A DNA stretch of 64,000 bases, from the NCBI RefSeq assembly GCF_016802725.1, contig NC_052664.1, positions 11,186,016-11,250,015 on the forward strand. Reading direction: 5' to 3'. Source of the stretch: Solenopsis invicta. Its lineage: Eukaryota > Arthropoda > Insecta > Hymenoptera > Formicidae. This document shows positions 1-12,400 of this stretch, one piece after another (positions within the stretch are counted from its first letter, which is position 1; every line of letters begins with the position of its first letter). Under the pieces are notes generated by a model. That model was not told the DNA's origin. It did no database searches and worked only from the letters and a program-made list of their open reading frames with translations. The position numbers were made by a program, and so were the translations under genes.

Positions 1-354
1 TAAAAGGAACGTATGTAAACAAAAAATGATGTGAAAGCAACCTATATTTTTTAACAAATATTTTTTATTTTTACAAAAACTTAATGCTTAATTACATAAT
101 TACCTGTTTTATTTATTGGTTAAAGTTTTAAAAATTAAAATCTTAGAACTAATATTAGTTAATTTAAAATTGATAAAACGTTAATAATTAATTAAATATT
201 AACGTACGTTTTAATTAAATATATAAATTTTTACGATTTTTAGATCGATTCTAGCAAGATTGATTCCAATTTTTTTCCAGAATCGATTTTTATGATTTGA
301 TGCAGAATCGATTTAAGAATCGATTTTTATAAGAGAATCGAACATCCCTACTTC

Positions 355-485
355 ATGGACTTCGTTGGACTTTATTGGACTACGGCAGACTTCATCGGAT
401 TACGCTGAACTTTGTCGGACTTCATCGGACTTCGAGAAATTCAACGGACTTCAAGGAATTTAACGAATTTCTAGAGGATTGTACA
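355..485. repeat. Short diverged direct repeats (GGACTTCATC-like)
   Basis: The words GGACTTCGTTGGACTT, CAGACTTCATCGGATTAC, GGACTTCATCGGACTTCG and GGACTTCAAGG recur at roughly 10-25 bp spacing. This is a small diverged minisatellite. No function can be assigned. Confidence 0.5.
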
Positions 486-688
486 TCGGAATTCAAGAGT
501 GGTTACTTCCTTGAAATTTTTTTACCATAATATGCTTATCATATTATTTTTATCATATTATTTAATTTACAATAGTTTACATATTTTACATATTTTATAT
601 GTTTTTATTGTTTACGTGAAAAAGTGTCGTGTAAACATTACGTAAAATACCCGTGTAAACGTAATTTTGAAATGTACAGCGCAACCCT

Positions 689-830
689 GATTAATTTAAA
701 AAATTTAGTTATTTATGTAAAAAATTACAATATTTTGTACATGTATTAAATGTTATTTATATTATAAAATAATATTTAATACATGTACAAAATATTGTAA
801 TTTTTTACATGAATAACTAAATTTAATCAA
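689..830. repeat. Long near-perfect AT hairpin (palindrome)
   Basis: Two arms of about 60-65 bp, centred near 761, are almost perfect reverse complements: TTTAGTTATTTATG...TTTTGTACATGTATTAAAT against ATTTAATACATGTACAAAA...CATGAATAACTAAA. There is almost no loop. It may be a tiny foldback MITE or a collapsed inverted duplication; no target-site duplication is clear. Confidence 0.65.
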
Positions 831-3416
831 ATAACGAGACCTTGAACGTGATTATCTTTGACTTCAAAATAATTAAAAGTAGTTATTTATTCCAGAATGC
901 TAATTTTCTAACGTTTCTAATATCAATTTTTTTCGTTTTATCTTTTAGAATAAGCTAAACAATGATCTAAATAACTATTCTAAAAAGATTAAAATAGACC
1001 GGGTTACTATCGGCATCAACAGGTTTCTGATTATTTATCAGTTACTTATCATAAGAGTACAGCAGTCATTGACACGTTATCGTTATTGTTATCTTTAATT
1101 TTATATTCTTGTTTGAGAGATGTGAGTTTCTGTTGCAGTGGTTGACTAATGTTCACTAATTTTATTGATTTTTTTATAAATAACGGATCTTTTTAAAATT
1201 AACGCAGACGCAATTTCTTCATTTTATTTATCTTTTTTTTAATAACGTTACATCGCAGAGTAAGTTCAAAATATAATGTAAAACTACTATAAAAAATATG
1301 ATGTAAAATAATGCTCATGTAATAAAAAAAATGTTATGTAATATACATATATGTATATGCATACACATTCATATATATGTATTTCAATATCTCCAAAAGA
1401 TAATAAAAAATAAAGTATTACTTTATTTAATAACGGCCAGTAAAACTTCTCATGTAAAAATTATTAATATAATTTGTTGTATAATGCTAGTTTCATATAT
1501 TTATGACATAGAAAAACATATCAAATTCTTATTAATACTTGTGTTCTTTATTGAGCTATTATTTCTTGTCGAAATGTATAATATTGCTCATAAATATTTA
1601 TGCACCTATTGGTTTTACTTTTTAAAATAATTTTAAGATTTTTATGAAAATTATTGTTATTTTTGTTTATTGATCTTTAAGAAAAAAATGTGAAGATATT
1701 AAAAATCTTTATTATGACACATCCTTAAAAAAGCATAACAAATATTTATTGTGAATCATTAGAAGCTTATAAATACATACATCTTTTACAATTTCTATAA
1801 TACGTATATGCATTATAGCTACTGTACAGGTTAACGATTTGTTTAAATTTAATAGAAATTTATGAAATGTATTTTTCAAACAAAGTGTAAGATAAAAATC
1901 ACGGTTAAAACAAATATAATACATTTACAATATTCAGTAATGATAAAGAAGGATACGATAAAGATAAGAATAATAAGAATAAAAAAGTTTAATAGATATT
2001 GTACGTATAAATATTTTATGTTTAACATAAAAAATTATATTGTAAAAGTATCTGATGTGTATTTATAAGCTGACAAACCTTATACTTATTGTAAATTAAT
2101 AAAATAAGGCGCAAAGTACTTTAATATTTCCTATAGCCGTCCAATTTTTATATTTATACAAGTTTTATTTAACATTTGATTATTAAAAAAAATTACTTAT
2201 TTATTGGTAAACATAACAAGTATAACAATATTACTCGATTGAACATTATTCCACTCATATTCAATCAAGGAACTTGTTACCGCACTAGAGTGGCTATAAA
2301 CTCTTGTACAATTAATGAAGTCAATATTGCGCTCCTCTGATAACTAGCACACGTCCAAATGTCTGCGAAACTATTATTAAACTATTGCGACAAATTGTTT
2401 TACACAATAAAAATATTTTGTATTTACGTTAAAACCGTATTCATATTACAATTTTCATGTTAAATTTTTAATATATTCGAGTGTTAATTTAATATAATAT
2501 GATTATGTTATTGAATGTTTTATGTTAAATTAATATTTTTTCAATATTTTTAGTGTTAAAAACGCAATTTATGAGTAAAGTATCAAATAACAAAAGTAAT
2601 TTTAAAACGTAAATTCTAAGATAATAAACAAAATGTATGTATCAACATATAATAAGTGTTAATTTTATAAAAAGAAATATGTTTTCACAATATGTTTCCA
2701 AATTATATCAAAGTGTTACATTGTTTTGTATTATTTTATATAATATTCATATCATTTGCTAACATATTCATCTTGTAGTAAATTAACCCAAAAAGAGTGA
2801 ATCGTTTGAGACATGTAATGTGTGTTATAAAATTTAATCTAAATTTTCTAACCATGTACATGTCCGTAGGCACAGGAATACTTAATACTAACTTGCAGTC
2901 TTCTTGTTAAATATCTTTATATCACGACTTATACTTAATATTGATTGCTATCAAGTAATTCTTTTTAATGCTATTTCCTTTTTTTAACATCATAAAAAGT
3001 TTTACATTGCAAAAAATAAAATGTAACTTGAATTTTTGTATTTCTTCTAATTGTCAATTTATCGAGTATTTTTCAAAATAAATTATCTTTTTTTTAAGGT
3101 CATTACAATACTAAAACAAAGAAAAAATATGACTTTGTTAAAAAAAGATTATAGCGCCTTTATTTTCTTAATATTAATGACTTCAAATGTTTAATTACTG
3201 AAATTTGTATCTAATTTCAGTTGTTATTATTTAATTATTGCAGTTTGTTATTAAATTTGATAAACTTTTCTCAACAATTTTCTTTGTCAAATATGGGAAT
3301 GATTTAAAAATCACGATGTCCATTGTGTCACGTATAGTTTCTATCAAGTAAGACAGTGTCAATATTAAAAGAATTACTAAATGGAACTATTATCTGCCTG
3401 AATAGTAAATAAATAC

Positions 3417-6400
3417 TTAAGATACAACGCTGTGATTGACGTTGCTATCGGCAGTTATAGATGTAGGATCGGTATCAACATTTGTAGATATCTGATCAGT
3501 TAAACTTGTTGCACAGGAACTGACTTCTGGACTGACATTTACAATACTTTGTACGTGTTTATCGTTTGAGCGATGTGTTTTTTCATTTGTCGAATTGTGT
3601 GCAGATTTCTCTGCTTTTAAATCGTTCACAGTCTGCTCTAGAGCTTCCTCCTTGTAAACAGTAAATTTTTCCAAACTAATCGCACATGCGCCTGGTATTA
3701 TCTCCTTTTTATCGTACTTCCTGCTGGTGATATGCGCATCTTTCCCTGACTTGCATGTGTCCTCCAAGAAGTTTTCTCGCGAACAACATTGAGAAGAACT
3801 GCAATGTTCCCCGTGACAACGAATCAAACAATCAGTCTTCTCTGTGTTCGGTTTCATCTATGATACAAAAGAGATTATAATTTAATGAAGCGATTTTAAA
3901 TTAATATATGTATGTATGCTATATACAGTACCCGCCAAAAGTTTGAGGACACTTGAATAATTTTTGAACGAATCTAGATAACAAGTTAAAATTTGGAGAG
4001 GTTATATAGGATCATGTAAAAGCTATTTACTGATCTTATCTTATCAGTTTGACCTTGGAAGGCGCCGCTAAGGTCACATCGAAATCACATTAACTTTTTT
4101 AAATGGGACACCCTGTTTTTTATTTCAGAATCTAATAGCTAGTGTCAAGAGCTTTTCAAAACCCTACAAGAAAGTTTATTTTCGTTGAGTACTTTTTGAG
4201 TTGTGAGGTTTGAAAGCTACAGTGTACTGTAACTTTTAAGCGTCATAACTCGGAAAGTACTTAACAAAAATAAACTTTCGTGTAGGGTTTTGGAAAGCTC
4301 TCAAAATCGACTACAAGAAAATGCAATAAAAGATATAATGTTAGAGTATCGGTAATTCCCTAATTAAAGGGTATCGGTACTTTCCTAACATTCAATATTT
4401 TTTATTGCATTTTCTTGTAGTTGATTTTGAGAGCTTTCCAAAACCCTATAAGAAAGTTTATTTCGTTAAATACTTTCTTATGTTATGACACTTGAAAGTT
4501 ACAGCACACTGTAGATTTCAAACCTCACAACTCTAAAAGTACTAAGCGAAAATAAACTTTCTTGTAGGGTTTTCGAAAGCTCTTGACACCAGCTATTAGA
4601 TTCTGGAATCAAAAATAGAGTGTACCATTTAAAAAAGTTGATGTGATTTAGATGTGACCTTAGCGACGTCATCCAAGGTCAAACTGATAAGATCAGTAAA
4701 TAACTTTCATGATCCTATATAACCTCTTCAAATTGCAACTTGCTATCTAGATTCATTCAAAAATTATTTAGGTGTCCTCAAACTTTGGGCGGGCACTGTA
4801 TATTAACAAAATATTTCGTACTTTATGGAACTCTGGTTGTATAGTAACCTGCGTGATGCCCATTTCGACGAAAAAGGCAGTAACTTGGTCTGTAATACTA
4901 GTATAAACCTAAAAAAGAAAAAACATATTTTTAATATTGAATAAAAAAAAATGTTGACTACTTTTCTTTCTTCAAAAAATTATTAAGTGTATTCTCATTA
5001 AATATGTAAATTATTTTTAATTTATACTAAAAAAAAATTGTTTTTGTGTACCATTGGATTCAAAAAGACAATATGAACTGTACAAATAGCTTGATGTTTT
5101 GCTAATTGCCATACGTGTAAATCATGCACATTTACAATACCCGGAAAAGCTTCCAGTAGTTCTCTTTTAAGACAATCGATATTAATGTGATTAGGGATTG
5201 TTTGCAGCAAAATCAAACCAGATTCTTTCACTGTAAAAAAAATAATAAAACCAATAAACTAATAAAAATGAGTAATAAAATAAAAGTAATAAAACACAAC
5301 AAACAAACTAAGTTATTTTCAAAAATTAAATGTTTATTATAGAATTTTAAACATATCTATATAATAAAATATATAATGAAATAAAAGAAAAATTATATTG
5401 TATAGAATAAAACATATTTAATATAATTTAAATTATTATTTAACACTAAAATTTAAATTAACATTTTAAAATCATTATTAAATTTGTTAAAAATGTTAAA
5501 TTGTATTTACAGAATAAAAATAATTTAAAGTAAAATAAGGCTATTAAAACAAGCAAAGATTTGGTTGTTTATATAAATCGTATTTTCTTTAATTAAACAG
5601 TTTAAACACAAGATGAGAAGCTAATGGTTTTTAAACAGTTGGACACGATTTGTTCACGAATCAATCAAGAGAATTTAGACCATTGACTTCGACTGTCTTT
5701 AATATTTGTACTTGAATTTCATGGCGTTCCAAAAGTGTTTGCGTTTGAATCTCGAAAAAAAATGAAACACCGCTGCACATAGCTCGTCGTTAATGTAATA
5801 ATATTGTTTGCACATTGAAGAAGACTCCGTAGAGTTGAAACGCTTGTGTTTGAATTGTTTAATTAAAGAAAATACGATTTATATAAACAACCAAACCTTT
5901 GCTCATCTTATTGGCTTTATTTTACTTTAAATTATTTTTAAATTCATACGAGTTGACTTCATATTAATGTGTATTACAAAACAAAAAGTACTTAATAAGT
6001 TAATATTTTAAGTATTAACTTACCAATACTTATTATTTTGAATTATTATATCAGTGTCTTACAATTCTTGCATGCAAAGTACAAGACATTATTCTTTATA
6101 CTAAAAAAAAAACTTTTTTTTAAATAAAATTGTACTTCAGTTTTTACAAGCAGTTTTTCCAAGAGAAAAGATTAAAATGAACGAATAAGCACTCTTGTCA
6201 ATTTGACGCTCAGGATCGGCGCGCATCCCTAATAAAAATTTTTTTCAGAATTTTTATATGAATTGAAACACTTTAAAAAAAAAAAAAAAAAAAAAACACA
6301 AGAAAACCTGCATTTTTTTTCAAATTTTTTATTTAAATTCTGAAATATTTTAAGATTTGTATAGTTTGAAAATTTTTCTAATAATTCTAAAATTATATAG

Positions 6401-9400
6401 AAATTCTAAATTTACATAAAAATTCTAAAAAATAAATAAAACAAACAAAGAAAACTTTTCATATTTATAAAACTTTTCTCAGAATTTTAAAGATTTTTCA
6501 TGTAAACAAAATTTTTTGGAATTTGTATATAATTTTAAAACCATTTAAAAAATTTCTGATTTTTAATACAAACTTTAGAAAATTTTGTACATAATATAAA
6601 AAATTCTAAGAAAAAGTGTATTTTCTTAACATTTTTAAAAAGTATTTAAATCCATATAAAAATTTTAAGAAAAATTTTTATTAACTTAGTTGAATCTAAT
6701 ACTCTTTCCATATTGCTTAAAATATGAAAAGTTAATAAAATAAATATTGCTTTTATTCCTTACGCATAAATAAAAGTATATTTTTATTTTCTTTATAACA
6801 CCTGGAAATAAATCTTCTTTGTAACATCTGAAAATAAATACAACAGTAATATAATCTATAATTTGAACATTTTATTATTCTAAATTGTATATGATAGTTA
6901 AATTGTATCATTAAATTTAAAAAATATTTTACTAATTAAAAAAACATACCCCCTAAATATCGAAAAATCGGTCTATTTTATAATAGAAATTAAAGATAAA
7001 ATAAAATATTTGAGTTAAGATATTTTGAGAAAGCTGTTTCCCTTTTTACTTTTTTGTAATAAAACAAAGGACTTGTTAAAAAATAAAAAAATTTTAAAGT
7101 ATTATAATAATTACATTTCATTAAAATCTCAATGACAATTATGCTAATATTTTAATAGTTGTTTATATATTTTTATAACAATCATCTACAATAAGTCACA
7201 AGAAAACTGTACAGAATTAAAATTTATTTACATATAAAAATATGAAAATTTAGATTTTGGAAATAAATAAACTTTTTTAAAATTATTCTCCCATCACTTA
7301 GTAGATAATTGTTTTAGAAATATGTTAAAAATTTTTTTAAAGTTTTGATGAAACTTTCTAAGACGTTATATATTTCTAAGATTTAGAGATGGAAAGTCGT
7401 TACTTTACCGATATTTTACCGTTACTTTTATTTTTTATAGATAATGATTTAGTAATAACGTTACAATTTTATTCCATAACGCCAATCGTAACTCTAGGGA
7501 AACAATCACTTTTAATAATCAACTCATTGTTATTATGCATTACTCATTGAAAGAAGTAACTCATTAGTTGACTTGTTACGTAATGAGCAAAAGTAACGCG
7601 TTTGACTTGAAATAGTTTACTTTATCTTTTATATCTATTGTAAAATAGATCAATTTTTCGGCATTTATGGATTATATAATAATCTATAATCCATAATCTT
7701 TATTTAATTAGTAAAATATTTTTTAAGTTAAGGATACTAATTTATTCTTAAATTTAATATAAATACTATTTAACTAATCAAATACAATTGTGCAATATTT
7801 AATGGAACAATCACAAATGATATTATAATTAATAATATTTACAGTTGTTTTTATTTCACATGATATGACAAAGAGAATCAGAAAACATTTTTATTTATTA
7901 TGTTAAGGTTCATCTATATCTATTGTAATGTTTATTGTAATCTCCTTACGATGATCGTAACGCTCATTGTATTAGCAGTCATAAACGAGTTGTCGTACGA
8001 GTTGACACAATTTCAATTCTTATGATTACGATGCTTATCTGTCTAATTTTAAAAAAAATGTCATTTAATTATAAGATTAGATGGAGTCCACGAACATTGC
8101 AAGATTGATTGATGAACTGAACTCACCATATTCAGTAACATTTTTTTCGAATTTTTATTAACAAACAGAGCTGTATTATTAATACTGCAGCACACGCGAT
8201 AATTATTTCTTAAACTGTAATGCTTACAGAGCTTATTAAAACTTTACTTGTTAATAACTTTTTTGATATTCACAAAAGTCATAATACTTTCTAAATTCAT
8301 AATACTTTCGTATGCTATCTGTGCCTACTAAACGTTGCAGTGGTGTCATTATTATTCACTAGGAACGTGTAATGTGTAATGGTAAAAAATTGTAGCGATA
8401 CCACAGGCCGGCGTTTACTATTTACGTTACTTTTTTGCAGTATTAGACATTTACATATTTCTTCATCTATTTCCTATTCATACATTTTGACTTTTATTTA
8501 CTAAAGTGAGGTTGTATAGTAATGTTAAAAAAATTTTTATGGTTTAACTTTTTTAGAATTTTTTCAGAATTATTAAGACTCTTCGAATGGGAATAATAAT
8601 TTTTTTGAAAATTTTTCAAACTTTGAACCTAATAACCGAACATGTCTATGCATCAATCTCAGCTTTGTACCAAAATTTTTCTTTTTTTTTATGCTCTTTT
8701 AAATGATATATTACAATAGAAGGGTTTTATTTGAAATATTTGAATTGGAGTCCCGCAAGAGTACCTCTTGACGGAGGCAATCTCTATAAACAAGCGTCTC
8801 GAAATAATCAAACGTATATTTCATGGTTTTTTTGTAATTTTAAACTGTTTAAAAACACCTGCTATATGAGATTTTTTGCTTACATTAAAATATCTTTTTC
8901 CGTTCCTTTCCGTTTCTCCTTTATTTACACGTATTCAGAATAATTAAAACTATACGTTTTTTATTATAAAGAATTTATAAAATTAACGGAACATAATAGC
9001 GGTTTGTCAGACTTGCTGTTTACTAACGGTGTGATTTTTTCGAACGTTACAGTTTAGGGGTTAATTTATTGATCTCCACGATGCACAATAATACATACAA
9101 TTTCATACGATCCCATTACGATTTTGTAAACTGATAATGTTTATGACTGTTTCTTGCCTTACGATTACGATTGCTTACGATTAAAGCATTACGATAGATA
9201 TAGATAGACCTAAAAAAAAGTAATATTTTTTTGTTAACTTTTTATATTTTAAACAATACAATATGAAAAAATGTCAAAGATACAAGTGATTGAGGAGCAC
9301 ATTGATCCTGAGCGTCACATTGGCAAGAGCATTTATTTGTTAACTTAAATCTTTTTTCCTGCAAAGTTATTTGTCGGACATAATTTTACTAAAGAAACAA

Positions 9401-12400
9401 GTTGTTTCTTTTAGTATTAAGTACTGTGTTTTTTATTCCGCGGGAAATTTGAGACACTATACGTATTATTAGTATTATTTTTTTCTTTTATTGTGCATTT
9501 ATTAGATGAAATATACTCACTATACGGATAACAAAGGACGAATAATGAAATTGACGAAATAATGGCGAAGAGCGGGTCGATATACTTGGCCACATCGGAA
9601 TCGGTGAAGTATACTAAAATCGACACTAATATGACGAAAACGCATCCAAGAACATCTCGACACATTTCTCTTAAACCTTCACTTTTTGGTATTGCCAGCG
9701 GACTTCGTCTAGTCTGTGCTGATAATTGCTGTTCACCATCCTTTGTTTCTTGAGAACTCACATTTCTGAAATGTTAAGAATGGCACGTTACAGTAAATAA
9801 AACGTATATTCGTGAAACCTGCTTTTCCAGCTGTCGCCTATATTTGGGAGTCAGAAAAGGTGATGATTTAATTTTGATATCGAGTGTACAATGCAAAAAC
9901 AAAGTTACATGTCGATATCGGCAATTTTGTATTATGTACAAAAAAGTATTTTAAAAATCTAACATACTGTAAACATAAAATATGCAATATACTTCGACAT
10001 TTTAAAAATTAATAATTCATTATTTCGTACAATGATACGATAAAACAATACGAAGTTAATCAATATGATCTTACAAAGTATTAAATATTTTAAATTATTG
10101 TACCATTTTGACCAATCTCTTGAAATTTAAATTGTTATTATAAAAAGAATTACCTGCGTAATATTACGTCACCACTCTTCGTGACATGTAAGAAAATGCC
10201 TTGATTAAATGTAAATCCTCCAATTAAGATGTAACAGAAGGCATATAAAAAAATCCCGGAAACGCCGATGCACAGCACTGGCAACGGATGATGCATCTCA
10301 TCCAGGTGATCGATATGCACTAATGTCTGCAATGCTTCCATCAGCAAAGAGAAACAAAAAGAAGCGAGGAAGACGCAGCATACGAGCATCGTAACGATAT
10401 CGATTCGGGCCCATCCAAACGTGTTTTTCATTCTTCTGTCTGAACATGATTCCTGTCAAACGAGTTTTTTAAGTCGATTAGTTTACAGAATTAATGAGTA
10501 GCTATCAGCATTCTTTCAGCTTGAGCCAAAACAAACTAAATACTTTAAACTTTTTTTGAGTATTTATAGGAATCCGGTCTGTCTAAATTTTTATTTTTGA
10601 GTCTTGTAAAAGTTCCCTTGAAAATATGTTTCCTTTTTTACGACGATCTGTTTCTCTTAATAATCTATAATACGAAGTTGTGTAAAAAAAATCATAAGGC
10701 AACTAATTAATATGTTATAAATTTTACTTATATTTTTTAATTTAAAAAATATTTTATATAATAAATATATAAAGTAATGCCAATTTTAAAAGCCGATACA
10801 AGTTATTCGTGTGTCTATTGATATATATGTAATTGTTCCTACATTTGAACCGAAACGTTTACACATTGTTGACTTATCGAATGATCACATACTTGTCGAA
10901 TGATTGATAAAATGATACACACACGAATAACTTATGTTGGTTCCTAATTAGCATTACCCTTCTTTACTTAATTTAATTCTCTTGAGCCTAGTTTGTCTTA
11001 GATTGTTTAAAAATATATAAGTATTTCAACAAACAAGATGTAATATCTTCAGATGTAATTCTTCCATGTCTTTAGTTTTATAAAAAAAGCTCTCGGTAAA
11101 ATTAAAGAGATTAAGAAAATATTTCCTTTTAATTTCTATTTTGAGTTCTATTGTTAAACGTACCTTTGTCTTCGTCGACAACGACGTAACAGAACCTTGT
11201 TCTTCGCCATTAATGCAGATAGACGAGTTTCCTAGAGAACTGCAATTGCTGTATCTTTCCCGATAGCTATACTGCAAAAATGTAAATACAAATTATGCTT
11301 GAAAATATCATAAATAACGGTAAAAATTCCAATAGAACACGAGAGCGATCTAGTGCTCCTTATCAATTTCTTGCAAGTCGCGTAATACATTTCAAGTTCG
11401 AATGGAGCGTGTTGTTATAAAACTGATTCACTTATTAAAGTGATACATTGAAACTAAGTCTTAATGCAAACCGTTCTAAAGCCTTCTAAATTTTTTCGCA
11501 GTTTTCTTCAAAAATACTTCAATACACAAAAAGAGAATCGCATTTATATTTGTTTCTACGTGTTGAATAGCGGGATACGAATTGATACACATATATGAAA
11601 ATAGATGTAATTAGTAATATTTTAGTTGTACTTAATGAGTTTATTATGATACGCTGCCATTTAATTATTGTTACTCAAGACAACAAATCACCAATATAAG
11701 TATAGCATTTTACCGCAGAAATAAAACTTAAGGAAAAAAGCTGATCGCTTATGTTTTAAGTTTATGACTGAAATTTGCTGATTCACTTATACCTATTTAA
11801 GTTTTTCTGTATTTCATACCGCTAAATTTTTTACTTTCCCATACAGCACAAAAGCTTGCAGCAACGTTGCAACATTGTATATTGCTAGAAATGTAAAATT
11901 GTCATCAAACTCAATGTGACAATTAATTACGGTAAATTACAGTAAACTGATAATTTATTTTAGCAATTTTGATAAATGTATTTGGTAATTTTATGCGCAA
12001 ATAGGCTGTTATCATTTTCCGCACTAATATAAAATACAACAATATTCTTCTATACTTTTATCAATTGTACTCTCTAATCTAATAGATAAAACCAATTTCC
12101 CACAAGCTCTTTGCTTCTAATGATGAAAATGTACAATCATTATTGCTATGAATAATAATTTTGTCTCTAATGATGAGTCACACACAGTGAACGAGAATTA
12201 GAAAGTGACGTAGACTAAAAATTATTTATATAATTTTTAATTTTTATTACATTGTACAATTTAGCTTCTTGTTTTATTACTTAAAATAATTCTATATTCT
12301 GGTTAGGTGTTCTTGCAACAATTACAAAAAGTTTAATACGTTTTCTATATACAATTATAAATTTATTTGTTTTTATTTTTTGTTTCTTATTAAATTTCAA

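Larger units (their letters stand above)
1..3400. other. AT-rich non-genic sequence downstream of the ZnT-like gene
   Basis: No reading frame here resembles a known protein, and the short open frames are what AT-rich DNA gives by chance. The only structure seen is clustered AATCGATT-like words near 240-350, the diverged direct repeats at 355-485 and the hairpin at 689-830. The 3' UTR of the minus-strand ZnT-like gene should lie just below 3417, but no polyadenylation site can be fixed with confidence. Confidence 0.6.
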
